Origin: Bradyrhizobium sp. AZCC 1719
GTDB taxonomy: Bacteria > Pseudomonadota > Alphaproteobacteria > Rhizobiales > Xanthobacteraceae
Length of the DNA: 64,000 nucleotides
Direction of reading: 5' to 3'
Assembly (NCBI RefSeq): GCF_036924525.1
Contig: NZ_JAZHRU010000001.1
Coordinates: 4,679,001-4,743,000, forward strand
In this document: positions 14,856 to 23,997 of the stretch, piece by piece
How positions within the stretch are numbered: the stretch's first letter is position 1
Layout: each line of letters starts with the position of its first letter
The notes under the pieces: model-generated
Databases searched by the model: none
Told to the model about the DNA's origin: nothing
What the model saw: the letters and a program-made list of their open reading frames with translations, nothing else
Translations under genes and position numbers: made by a program

Positions 14856-16610
14856 GTGAGCCAGCACGACAATGATCTTCGTGTTCGCCCAGGCCGCATT
14901 CGTGACGGCGGACGTAGCCCCTCTCATCCGAAGAGCTTTGTTGGCCAGGTCATGCGAGCGGCCAAGAGGGCTGGGCATGTCGGCGACGGTTTCGGGCGCG
15001 GTAAGGGCGGCGCCAGCCGGTCGCGCTTCGGACGAGGCCGGCGTGCCGCGCTCTCTTTGTCCCTCCGCTCGACCTCGCGACGCGTAGTGATGAAGGCACG
15101 CGTGGTCCGTCATCGCGGCACGCGCTTTCGTTCGGCGCCGATGTCCAAGCACATGACCTATTTGAAGCGCGAGGGGGTGACCCGAGATGGCGCGGAAGCG
15201 CGGATGTTTGACGCGACGTCCGATGCGGCGGAGGAGCGCGGCTTTGCTGAGCGATGCGAGAACGACCGGCATCATTTTCGATTTATCATTTCGCCAGAGG
15301 ACGCCGCCGAGCTCGGCGATCTCCGCGCCTTCACGCGCGAGCTGATGTCCGACGTCGCGCGTGATCTCGGAACTAAACTGGACTGGATCGCGGTCGACCA
15401 CTGGAACACAGACAATCCGCATATTCATGTTCTGATCCGCGGCCGCGCGGAGGACGGCCAGGACCTTGTTATCAGCCGGGATTACATCAGCCGCGGGTTT
15501 CGGGATCGGGCCGCCGAGCGCGTTACGCTGGAGCTTGGCCCGCGCAGCGAGCGGGAAATCCGTTCTGCCCTGGAAAGGGAGGTTGAGGCCGAACGCTGGA
15601 CGAGCCTCGATCGGGCGTTGCGTATTGCGGTCGACGAGGGGGCCGGCGTGGCGGACCTTCGTCCCAGTGCATCAGGCGAAGACCTCGAACTCCGCCGCCT
15701 GATGGTCGGCCGGGCCGCCAAACTGGAACGCTTCGGTCTCGCCGAGCAGATTGCACCCGGCTGTTGGACCCTCAAACCCGGTATCGAGGACAAGCTGCGT
15801 GATCTCTCGATTCGCGGCGACATCATCAAAACGATGCATCGGGCAATGCGCGGCTTCGGGCGGGAGCCGGACGTATCTGGCTTTGCCCTGCACGGCGATG
15901 AGCCAGCGGATAGGGTGCTCGGCCGTCTAATCGAGCGCGGACTGCATGACGAACTGAAAGGTTCGGCCTATGCGATCGTCGACGGCATCGATGGAAGAAC
16001 GCATCACCTCAAGTTCTCCGATATCGAAATGACTGGCGATGCCGCGCCCGGCGCAATCGTGGAGGCGCGGAGTTACGACGATGCTCAGGGCCGCAAGCGG
16101 CTGTCGCTCGCGACCCGGTCCGATCTCAACATCGAAGCCCAGGTAATGGCTCCGGGCGCAACCTGGCTTGATCGGCAGTTGCTCGCGCGGGATGCGGTCG
16201 TGGCGAACGGCGGTTTCGGATCCGAAGTGCGCGAAGCCATGGACCGCAGGATTGGCCATCTCGCAGGCGAAGGTCTCGCGCGTCGCCAGGGAGCAAGGAT
16301 CATCTTTGCCCGCGATCTCCTCAATACCCTGAGACAACGGGAGCTTGATGCTGCGGTCGCAAGACTTTCGGCCGAGACAGGGTTACGCCACGGTCCTTCG
16401 TCGGAGGGCGAACGCATTGTGGGCATCTATCGTCGACGCGTAACACTGGCGTCAGGCCGGTTTGCCATAATTGACGATGGACTTGGGTTTCAACTCGTGC
16501 CGTGGCGGCCAGCCTTGGAGCAGTATCTCGATCGGCAGGTATCCGGCGTCGCGGCGAGAGGAGGTGCGGTGACCTGGAGTCTTGGAAGGAGGATCGGTCT
16601 CGGAATGTGA
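14856..16610 (+). CDS. rlxS: Relaxase, RlxS / VirD2-like with DUF3363
   Basis: This 584-residue relaxase would nick oriT, stay covalently bound to the 5' end and lead the strand into the recipient. The three-histidine metal site lies at residues 181-191 (DHWNTDNPHIHVL: His182, His189, His191). HHFRFIISPEDAAELGDLRA precedes it at 139-158, and a candidate catalytic Tyr is in HMTYLKREGVTR (102). The region after about residue 210 is the long DUF3363 part. The GTG at 14856 fits the usual N-terminus (MSQHDNDLRVRPGRI) and follows GGTGAGG. In known elements traG follows closely; here 30 kb of other DNA intervenes. Confidence 0.9.
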   Translation: MSQHDNDLRVRPGRIRDGGRSPSHPKSFVGQVMRAAKRAGHVGDGFGRGKGGASRSRFGRGRRAALSLSLRSTSRRVVMKARVVRHRGTRFRSAPMSKHMTYLKREGVTRDGAEARMFDATSDAAEERGFAERCENDRHHFRFIISPEDAAELGDLRAFTRELMSDVARDLGTKLDWIAVDHWNTDNPHIHVLIRGRAEDGQDLVISRDYISRGFRDRAAERVTLELGPRSEREIRSALEREVEAERWTSLDRALRIAVDEGAGVADLRPSASGEDLELRRLMVGRAAKLERFGLAEQIAPGCWTLKPGIEDKLRDLSIRGDIIKTMHRAMRGFGREPDVSGFALHGDEPADRVLGRLIERGLHDELKGSAYAIVDGIDGRTHHLKFSDIEMTGDAAPGAIVEARSYDDAQGRKRLSLATRSDLNIEAQVMAPGATWLDRQLLARDAVVANGGFGSEVREAMDRRIGHLAGEGLARRQGARIIFARDLLNTLRQRELDAAVARLSAETGLRHGPSSEGERIVGIYRRRVTLASGRFAIIDDGLGFQLVPWRPALEQYLDRQVSGVAARGGAVTWSLGRRIGLGM

Positions 16611-16833
16611 TTGCCCAACTCGGGTCGAAACCTTCCTGGGCTCAGTCGAGCCGGGCATCGGCTTTTGTACGCCGATCTATCCGAACGCACGATGGCTGCG
16701 ATTGAGTGGTTGCTCAGGGACCGGGAGTAGCCCTCTTGATAGCTCGCATTCAGCGCGTCGGTTGAGGTCGACCGGCATCATCTCTCTGCTTCGAACGCGC
16801 CCTGCGGAAAGTCACGTTTCAAAAGGTCCAACG

Positions 16834-17409
16834 ATGAAACCCAGAATTGGCGTCTACCTCTCCGAGCAGATGGCCGCGCGGCTGGCTGCAGCCACCAAGC
16901 GTCCGGGCGCCAGCAAATCAGCGCTCGTAGAGGCCGCTCTTGCTCAGTTCCTCGGTGATGACGATGTCGTCGACAGCATCCCGGTAGACCGTCGTCTTTC
17001 CCTTATGAGCCGTCAGCTCGAACAGCTCGCTCTGAATCTTAGAATCGTCAACGAGACTGTCGCGCTGCAGGCCCGATACCAGCTTGCAGTGACTCCGCCG
17101 CTGCCGGCCGCCGCCCTGCGCGCCGCGTGCGCGCTCGGGTCCGAGCGGTTCGACGAGTTCGCTACGCAGGTTGCGCGTCGCGTTCAGTCGGGAACCTCGC
17201 TCATGCAGGAGACAATGGATCGGCTTGACAAGAGAAGGGATACTCCCACTGACGGCTTTGGAAAGAGAGCGGCACAGACTTCGTCGTTAACCCCCGAGCC
17301 AGGTCTCCCCAAGTCATGGCCGGCTGGTACCGAAGTGGACGCCGCTGCCGTTCGGGAGGGCGGCAGCCTGCTCAACTTTCCAGGAAAAGCAGGAATACCT
17401 CTGCGCTAG
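16834..17409 (+). CDS. CopG-type protein, first paralogue
   Basis: The 191-residue protein has an N-terminal ribbon-helix-helix-like region (KPRIGVYLSEQMAARLAAAT, then SKSALVEAALAQFLG) and a central part with LEQLALNLRIVNETVALQAR, VTPPLP, and SERFDEFATQVARRVQSGTS. The same architecture (RHH, then LxxLNRQVERLERHI, ATPPLP, RYESFVEALGRRLARGQT) is found in the protein encoded directly behind traG at 49315. So the element carries two members of the family that normally sits between traG and trbB. The C-terminal 50 residues here are longer and unlike that paralogue. It may be a leftover of a second traG-copG-trb module or the site where cargo entered. Function inferred: transfer-gene regulator. Confidence 0.75.
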   Translation: MKPRIGVYLSEQMAARLAAATKRPGASKSALVEAALAQFLGDDDVVDSIPVDRRLSLMSRQLEQLALNLRIVNETVALQARYQLAVTPPLPAAALRAACALGSERFDEFATQVARRVQSGTSLMQETMDRLDKRRDTPTDGFGKRAAQTSSLTPEPGLPKSWPAGTEVDAAAVREGGSLLNFPGKAGIPLR

Positions 17410-17539
17410 GTCTGTTGCTAAGAGGGACGTTGCTCACGGACGTTCGATTGGACTACCACGACGATCTCAACCGTCCAGTCATACGACTCTGTGTCGACTT
17501 GTTGGCGACCTGACAAGAAGCGGGCATCTGATTCTGCGC

Positions 17540-18757
17540 GTGTTCCTGCCGTTTGTTGCCGTCTACTATCTTGCGTTTCTCTTCCGGAACATCAATGCGA
17601 CGATCGCCGGCTCTTTGACCGCGGAGTTTGGCCTCGCTGCTGGCGATCTTGGCCTGCTGACGTCTGTCTACTACCTCACCTTCGCGGCCGCCCAGATTCC
17701 GATTGGTATTATGTTGGACCGATGCGGGCCGAGGCGCGTTCAGAGTGTTGTGTTGGCAGCTGCAGCTCTGGGGGCGGCCCTATTTGCCGTCTCGGACCAT
17801 TATTTGCTTCTCCTGGGCGGCCGTGCGCTGATTGGTCTCGGCGTCGCCGCGGCAATGACGGCTGGTATGAAAGCGCTCGTTGTCTGGTTTCCTCGGGAAC
17901 GCGTTCCACTGCTCAGCGGCCTGATGGTCACCTTGGGAGCCATGGGGGCACTGACGGCAACCTTGCCCGCGGATTTCCTGATGGTGTCGATGGGCTGGCG
18001 AGGATTGTTTGAGCTACTCGCGATTGTCTCAGCTGGATGCGCGCTTCTCATCTATCTTGTTGTCCCGGAGGCGCCGGCGGCTACGCCGGTGGCGGGTGTA
18101 CCAGCCACGAATGGTCTAAGGACGATTTACGCTGACCCACGCTTCTGGCGCCTGGCCCCGCTTTCGGCCACCTGTATCGGGACGGCCTGGGCGTTGCAGG
18201 GATTATGGGCGGCGCCATGGCTCAGCGATGTCGAGGGCTTCGATCGAGCCGGATTGCTCCGCTATTTGTTCGTCATGGCAATCGCGTTGAGCTTGGGCGC
18301 GCTTCTGTTGGGCGTGACGGCCGACCGGTTGAGCCGGCGCGGTGTCGGGCCATGGGTGCTATTCGGTCTCGTCGCTACGGTATTCATTGTGGCTCAACTC
18401 ACATTGATCTTGCGATTGCCTTTGCCCTCATACATCCCGTGGGGGATCATTGCAGCGGTCGGTGCTGCTACTGTTCTCAGTCACGCGATACTGGCAGAGT
18501 ATTTCCCTAAAGAGCTTGCAGGGCGGGCGAGCGCGGCGCTGAATGTGTTTCACATCGGCGGCGCGTTCGTCGTGCAATGTATGACGGGCCTAGTGATTCA
18601 GCTCTGGACTCCGATAGAAGGGCACTACCCTGATGTCGCTTACCAGACTGCGTTTGCTTTCAACGTGAGCCTCCAGATCGCGGCTGCCATCTGGTTTGCT
18701 CCAATTTGGGTCGTGACGCGATTTCTAAGGATGGCGCGCCATCCCGGTTGTGCCTAG
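17540..18757 (+). CDS. MFS transporter
   Basis: The product is a 405-residue major facilitator with about 12 transmembrane segments. The family signs are the loop 2-3 motif IGIMLDRCGPRR, the TM4-5 region GRALIGLGVAAAMTAGMKAL, and a long central loop rich in Pro/Ala. It resembles the aldohexuronate/nitrate-type group only in general; the substrate cannot be read from sequence. The GTG at 17540 is the first usable start, but the frame remains open upstream through about 17400 and reads RSGHLILRVFLPFVAVYYLA, so the natural N-terminus may have been longer and been replaced when this DNA joined the element. No ribosome-binding site is evident. Confidence 0.8.
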   Translation: MFLPFVAVYYLAFLFRNINATIAGSLTAEFGLAAGDLGLLTSVYYLTFAAAQIPIGIMLDRCGPRRVQSVVLAAAALGAALFAVSDHYLLLLGGRALIGLGVAAAMTAGMKALVVWFPRERVPLLSGLMVTLGAMGALTATLPADFLMVSMGWRGLFELLAIVSAGCALLIYLVVPEAPAATPVAGVPATNGLRTIYADPRFWRLAPLSATCIGTAWALQGLWAAPWLSDVEGFDRAGLLRYLFVMAIALSLGALLLGVTADRLSRRGVGPWVLFGLVATVFIVAQLTLILRLPLPSYIPWGIIAAVGAATVLSHAILAEYFPKELAGRASAALNVFHIGGAFVVQCMTGLVIQLWTPIEGHYPDVAYQTAFAFNVSLQIAAAIWFAPIWVVTRFLRMARHPGCA

Positions 18758-19271
18758 TCGCCCGCGGCGGACATTCACACACCAACTTGAATACTTTGGA
18801 CCAAGTTAAGTCCTGCAGAATTATGGCCCGGCGTTGCCAATGGCCTGCAGCCCGCGGTCGCAAAATATACACTGAAGCGCCCGCCGACGTTGCAGTCAGA
18901 TCGCGTCAGCCGTGCACGTTCTCGATGTGCTTGCTTGGTTCGGAGCTCGTGCAAGTTGAAGCCTGAGGCGGTTAGGAGGGACAATAACCGCATGATGTGA
19001 AACGGCGCACATTTGATGCGAGCGGATTAGACTAAATTATTGCTGAAAGTCGTGGTGCGAACGTCCCTGTCCTCTAGGGAGCTTGCCATGCACAAACCGT
19101 TCCTGATCGCACGCCTCGCATTTGCGTTCGAAATAGCAAATGCAACAGCCAAGACGCTTCCCACTTGCTTTCGCCCGGAGTCGCCGGAACCAAAGAGCAA
19201 TGTCGCGCTCTGAAGGTCGCTCTTAGGGAAGCCAATGAGAGATTTAGATCAGCAATTGGATCGGGTGCGAC
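18758..19271. other. Intergenic stretch before the cyclase gene
   Basis: There is no convincing gene. A 41-codon frame at 19089-19214 (MHKPFLIARLAFAFEIANAT ...) starts after GGGAGC and could be the remains of a signal peptide. The region otherwise shows only short, weak inverted repeats. Confidence 0.35.
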
Positions 19272-22200
19272 ATGGATTGCCCGAGCTGCGGCAGAGTCAA
19301 CTCAGAGAGTAAGAAAGTCTGCGGCGACTGCGGCGCGCCGCTATTCGTGCGCTGCCCTGCGTGCGGAGCCGACAACCCGTCGGGTAAAAGGTTCTGCGGC
19401 GACTGCGGCGCAGCGCTTACGCCGACGGAAGCCGCGCGAGTATCGGCAGCGGCTCGACCGTCGACGTCCACCGTGGTGCGGGTCACGGAGCCCTCGACCT
19501 TGTCATCCGCGCCAAGTTCTTCCGCCGAGCGCCGCCAACTCACAGTGATGTTCTGCGACCTCGTCGGCTCGACGGCGCTTGCGATCATGCTCGACCCGGA
19601 AGATCTACGGGAGGTCATCGCCGAGTACCGCGATGGTGTGGCGGCCATCGTCCGCAAGTACGGGGGCACGATCAGCCGCTACATCGGCGATGGCATGCTG
19701 ATCCTGTTCGGTCATCCTTCAGCGCGTGAGGATGATCCCGAGAGCGCGGTGCGCGCCGCGCTTGAGATCGCCGCGGCCCGGCACGCGCCGAGCGCCCCAC
19801 CGGATCTCGAGCTGCGGGTGCGTCTCGGGCTCGCGACTGGTCTCGTTATCGTGGGCGACCTCATCGGCAGTGAGGCCGCCGAGCCGCAGGCGGTGCTCGG
19901 CGAAACGCCGAACCTGGCCGCCCGACTGCAAGCGCTCGCCGAGCCCGACGGGGTGGTAATCGCCGAGGACACGCGGCGGCTCATCGGCGGGCTCTTTGAT
20001 TACGAGGATCTCGGCGCGGTGATGCTGAAGGGCTTCGCCGCCCCGGTGCGCGCCTGGCGGGTGCTGCGTGAGGGAACGGCGGAAAGCCGCTTCGAGGCGT
20101 TCCACGCGGCAGAGCTCACGCCATTGGTTGGGCGCGAGGAGGAGCTTGAGCTGCTAGTGCAGCATTGGCAGCGTGCCAGGACGGGCACTGGCCAGGTAGT
20201 GTTGCTGGCGGGGGAGCCGGGGATTGGCAAATCGCGCCTCGTCGCGGCTCTCCAGGAGCGCATCGGGGACGAGCCGCACACTCGCTTGCGGTATTTCTGC
20301 GCGCCGCATCATCAGGACAGCGCGCTGTATCCCTTCATTGCTCAGCTGCAGCGAACCGTCGATTTCGAGCGCGAGGACACGCCGGAGCACAGGCTCAGCA
20401 AGCTGCAAACGGTGCTATCCCCGGCACTGCCGCCCGACGAGGACATAGCAATCCTCGCCGAGCTGCTATCGATTCCGACCGGCGAGCGATATCTGCCGAT
20501 TGCCCTCACGCCACAGCGAAAGAAAGAGAAGACTTTCGATGCCCTGTTTCGGCAGCTTCAAGGTTTGGCCCGGCTACACCCAATAATGATGGTCTTCGAG
20601 GACGCACAATGGATCGATCCAAGCTCGCGCGAGTTGCTGGACCGGACCATCGATCGAGTGGCGACCCTGCCGGTACTGTCGCTGATCACGTTCCGTCCTG
20701 AGTTTCAGTCCGTATGGACCGGAAAGTCACATGTCAGCACGATGGTTCTGAACCGCCTTGATCATGAGGCGGGCGCCGCTCTGATACGGAGCATGACTGG
20801 CGACCGGGGACTGCCGCCCGAGCTCGTAACTGAGATCGCCGAGCGAACGGACGGTGTGCCGCTGTTCGTCGAGGAATTGACCAAGGCTGTGCTCGAAGCG
20901 GACGCGGCGGGGGTCGAGCGCGCTGTCTCCACTGCGCCACTCCCGGGGCTCGCGGTGCCGCCCACGTTGCACGCTTCGCTGATGGCGAGGCTCGACCGTC
21001 TTGGCCCGGTCGCGAAGGAGGTCGCGCAACTCGGCGCGGCCATCGGCCGAGAGTTCTCCTACGATCTGCTCTGCGCCGCCTCGCGCCGAAGCGAGAGCGA
21101 GCTGCAATCAGCGCTAGAGCGGCTGACGGGTGCGGGGTTGGTGTTTCGGCGCGGCGAACCACCCGAGGCCAATTTCCTCTTTAAACACGCATTGGTGCAG
21201 GATGCGGCATATGGCACGCTACTACGCGGCCAGCGTCGTGAATTGCATGCCCGTATCGCTGGCGCACTGGAGGAGAAGTTCGCGACGAGCGCCGAAGCGC
21301 AACCCGAGATCCTCGCGCGCCATTTTGGAAATGCCGGTCTGATCGCGAAGGCGGTTTCCTATTGGCAGGAGGCCGGCGAACGCTCCAAAGCGCGCTCAGC
21401 CACGGCAGAAGCGATCAGACAAATGCGGAAGGCGCTCGATCTGTTGTCCCATTTACCGGACGCCGCCGAGAGCCGACGCACTGAACTCCAACTTCAACTC
21501 GCAATCGGCGGCGCGCTGATCGCCGCCAAGGGCCATGCGGCCGAAGAGACCGGAAAGGCCTACGCGCGGGCGCGTCGTCTCTGCGAGCTGCTGAACGACA
21601 CGCCGAATCTGCTCAAAGCATTGTGGGGCGAGTTCGTCCATCACCATGTGCGCGCCGAGACGCAATTATCGCATCGTGCCGCCGAAGAACTGCTCGAGTT
21701 GGCCGGACGACAAAACGACAGGGCCGGCCTGGTGGCCGGGCATCGGGCGGTCGGCGATAGCTGGCTGCATCGCGGAGAGTTGCGCTTGGCGCGCGCGCAT
21801 CTTGAGCAGGGGCTCGCACTTTACGATCCCACGCGGCATCGATCTCTGACGGTTCTGTTCGCCGAGAACGCCAGCGTGGCGATGCTTTCCTTCCTGTCCC
21901 TGACGCTCGGGCTTCTAGGTTTCGTCGATCAGGCCCGAGCGCGGAGCAGGGAAGCCCTGGCAGAGGCGCGCGAGCTATCGCACCCGATCAGCCTTGCGTT
22001 CGCGTTAAGCGTCGCCTGCCGGCTGCATTTCGTGCTCGACGATCCACGGACTGTGCGCCTGCTCGCGGATGAGCTCATCGCGCTTACTACCGAGCAGGGC
22101 TTTGCCTTCTTTCTCGCGATGGGAACCGCGTATCGCGGCTGGACCATGGTCGAGGCCGGGGAATCAGACGCCGGGACCGATCTGCTGCGGCTCGGGATCG

Positions 22201-22640
22201 AGAGATTCCAAGCATCCGGCGCGGCGTGGACTCTTCCATTCTACCTCGCGCAGCTTGCCACAGCGCACGTGAAGATGGGAGCGCCCGAAGACGGGCTCGG
22301 CCGACTAATTGAGGCTTTGTCTCTGACCGAGAAATCGGGCGTGCGATGGTTCGAGGCAGAACTGCGATGCCGTCGAGGCCAACTGCTGTGGACGACCCGC
22401 CAAAACGCCGAGGCCGAGGCGGAGACCGACTTTCGCCATGCCATCGCGATCGCGCGGCAGCAGGAGGCGAAGCTCTGGGAACTCCGCTCCGCCATAAGCC
22501 TCGCCCGGCTCTGGTGCGACCAGGACAAGCGCGATGAAGCACGCGGTCTCCTCGCGCAGGTCTATGGCTGGTTCACCGAGGGCTTCGATACACCCGACTT
22601 GAAGAATGCGGGAGCCTTACTCGACGAACTAAGCGCATAG
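19272..22640 (+). CDS. Zinc-ribbon / class III cyclase / ATPase / TPR regulator
   Basis: This is a 1122-residue multidomain protein. Two zinc ribbons lie at residues 3-50 (CPSCGRVNSESKKVCGDCG and CPACGADNPSGKRFCGDCG). A class III nucleotide cyclase domain spans about 85-260, with the metal-binding FCDLVGSTAL and YIGDGMLILFGHP. An AAA/STAND-type ATPase has Walker A GEPGIGKSR near 315. Helical TPR-like repeats fill 700-1122. It would make cAMP or cGMP in response to a signal sensed by the TPR/ATPase part. Many such genes occur in Bradyrhizobium, so this one is probably chromosomal in origin. No N-terminal membrane segment is seen. Whether it prefers ATP or GTP cannot be decided by eye. Confidence 0.9.
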   Translation: MDCPSCGRVNSESKKVCGDCGAPLFVRCPACGADNPSGKRFCGDCGAALTPTEAARVSAAARPSTSTVVRVTEPSTLSSAPSSSAERRQLTVMFCDLVGSTALAIMLDPEDLREVIAEYRDGVAAIVRKYGGTISRYIGDGMLILFGHPSAREDDPESAVRAALEIAAARHAPSAPPDLELRVRLGLATGLVIVGDLIGSEAAEPQAVLGETPNLAARLQALAEPDGVVIAEDTRRLIGGLFDYEDLGAVMLKGFAAPVRAWRVLREGTAESRFEAFHAAELTPLVGREEELELLVQHWQRARTGTGQVVLLAGEPGIGKSRLVAALQERIGDEPHTRLRYFCAPHHQDSALYPFIAQLQRTVDFEREDTPEHRLSKLQTVLSPALPPDEDIAILAELLSIPTGERYLPIALTPQRKKEKTFDALFRQLQGLARLHPIMMVFEDAQWIDPSSRELLDRTIDRVATLPVLSLITFRPEFQSVWTGKSHVSTMVLNRLDHEAGAALIRSMTGDRGLPPELVTEIAERTDGVPLFVEELTKAVLEADAAGVERAVSTAPLPGLAVPPTLHASLMARLDRLGPVAKEVAQLGAAIGREFSYDLLCAASRRSESELQSALERLTGAGLVFRRGEPPEANFLFKHALVQDAAYGTLLRGQRRELHARIAGALEEKFATSAEAQPEILARHFGNAGLIAKAVSYWQEAGERSKARSATAEAIRQMRKALDLLSHLPDAAESRRTELQLQLAIGGALIAAKGHAAEETGKAYARARRLCELLNDTPNLLKALWGEFVHHHVRAETQLSHRAAEELLELAGRQNDRAGLVAGHRAVGDSWLHRGELRLARAHLEQGLALYDPTRHRSLTVLFAENASVAMLSFLSLTLGLLGFVDQARARSREALAEARELSHPISLAFALSVACRLHFVLDDPRTVRLLADELIALTTEQGFAFFLAMGTAYRGWTMVEAGESDAGTDLLRLGIERFQASGAAWTLPFYLAQLATAHVKMGAPEDGLGRLIEALSLTEKSGVRWFEAELRCRRGQLLWTTRQNAEAEAETDFRHAIAIARQQEAKLWELRSAISLARLWCDQDKRDEARGLLAQVYGWFTEGFDTPDLKNAGALLDELSA

Positions 22641-23046
22641 AAGTCGAAGCCCGGCTGATCGTCATTGCCAGCCCCGAACTCTGACTGCCTTGAAGCACAT
22701 TGGGTGTCCCCTTTTTGCGGAAGAGCGGACCTGCTTGCTGTAGAGGCCGACTTCCGAGTCTGGCCCTTTTCGGACCTGACGGGCCAGACTGACGAAATCC
22801 GTTTATGGGGGCAAAGCAGACCTCGCCGATGCGGACGTCGACTTCCGAAAATGATCCCGGAACGGGCGCTGTTGTCGCGACGATGCGCGCTCATCGGCCG
22901 AGGCTCTTTCAAGACCTTAGTTCGCGAGGTCTAGTTGTTGCACCAGAACCACAGACGCGCGGCGCCAGCCGCCGGCGGCGCCGCCATGCCTTTCTTTCAA
23001 CAAACAACGGACATTCCCTGCCGACAGCAACGGCAGGAGACCATCC
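22641..23046. other. Intergenic stretch with repeat family B
   Basis: There is no gene. Most of it is a copy of a dispersed repeat (22750-22865), followed by a GC-rich segment leading to the ribosome-binding site of the next gene. Confidence 0.5.
22750..22865. repeat. Dispersed repeat family B, copy 1
   Basis: It contains CTTTTCGGACCTGAC, then GACGAAATCCGTTTATGGGG, and TCGCCGATGCGG-ACGTCGACTTCCGAAAATG. The same ordered words occur at 37838-37920 (closest), 45557-45660 and 47050-47152. Confidence 0.7.
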
Positions 23047-23622
23047 ATGCCCATCCACATTCTGCGGCTGCTCGCGAGTGTCCTTTCGCTGGCGCCCATA
23101 GTCTCTACATCCGCGACTGCAGAACCGAAACTTGAAATGCATCGTGTCGGCGTTAACGTAGCCGATGGCTCGGGATGGTATCCGGCTGTTTCGAGCAAAG
23201 GCTCGTTCTCGATCCTCCTGCCAATTCCCTTCAACGATTTCACAACTCGCAACCCGGGCACGGACGAAGTGAGCCATGTCGTCGGCGGCAAGAGTTCTGA
23301 GGGAATCAAGTTTACAGCGGTTGAACTGCCGGCAACTGCAAAGACGCCTGTCGACCTCGCGGCGATCCCCAAATCTTTCTCATCCAATCCGGCTAACAAA
23401 GTGTCTGATGTAAGCCGCAATACCAAGGATGACGTCGATAATCTGTTCTTCTCAGTCGCTAACACGGCAACGACTGCGCATTTCCGCTACATCAGGATGA
23501 AGGGTACGCTCCACATACTAACGATTGAATACCCCAATGCGTATCGCGACGTGGTGGCGGAAAAGAAAGATAAATTCTTCGGATCCTTTAAACTCAAGGG
23601 GAATCCTGATCGAGCAGAATAG
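23047..23622 (+). CDS. Secreted protein of unknown function
   Basis: This 191-residue protein has a clear signal peptide (PIHILRLLASVLSLAPIVST, cut after about residue 25, ATA-EPK). The mature part is mostly beta-strand-like, with GSFSILLPIPFNDFTT, then FTAVELPATAKT, and the end YPNAYRDVVAEKKDKFFGSF. Strands of that kind (phrases like KGSFSI..P..F and LHILTIEYP) occur in small periplasmic proteins of Bradyrhizobium with no assigned role. The start is supported by AGGAG seven bases upstream of the ATG. There are no close neighbours on the same strand, so it is probably monocistronic. Confidence 0.75.
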   Translation: MPIHILRLLASVLSLAPIVSTSATAEPKLEMHRVGVNVADGSGWYPAVSSKGSFSILLPIPFNDFTTRNPGTDEVSHVVGGKSSEGIKFTAVELPATAKTPVDLAAIPKSFSSNPANKVSDVSRNTKDDVDNLFFSVANTATTAHFRYIRMKGTLHILTIEYPNAYRDVVAEKKDKFFGSFKLKGNPDRAE

Positions 23623-23997
23623 GGTTTATCCGATCGGAATATCTCGTCCTGGCAGATATTGTTGCAAAAGTCTTTTTGGGGTGGCGAACGAAAATTCTTA
23701 GAGCCCGTGAACGCGTCTTACGCCCGGCGACGTGAAGGACCATATCGTTTCATCCAAGATCGATCACGGACCTTCGTAGCGGCGTTGAAAAGCGATGCAG
23801 CAGCAGAGAAGTCCAAAGATCCGCCTTCACAAGATTCTAGGGGCTGAACGATTTTCGACTTTGCAACAGTATCGGCACCTTTCAGACATGCTCCTAGCCT
23901 GCAAATGTCCGTTCATCGGGTAGATCGGAAGTCGCCGTGGTCCGGCCAAACCGACGCGAATGATCCGAACCTGACGTCGGCCGCTCGCCGATCAATG
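23623..23997. other. Intergenic stretch with repeat family A
   Basis: There is no gene. It is comparatively AT-rich up to 23870, then a copy of repeat family A (23874-23966) lies next to the 3' end of the esterase gene. Confidence 0.45.
23874..23966. repeat. Dispersed repeat family A, copy 1
   Basis: It reads GGCACCTTTCAGACATG, then AATGTCCGTTCATCGGG, then GGAAGTCGCCGTGGTCCGGC and AAACCGACGCGAATGA. Close copies are at 29506-29600 and 44002-44093. Confidence 0.7.

Noticed and set aside
14772..15428. Minus-strand frame over the relaxase start
   Set aside because: It is antisense to the relaxase N-terminus and histidine motif and has no domain of its own.
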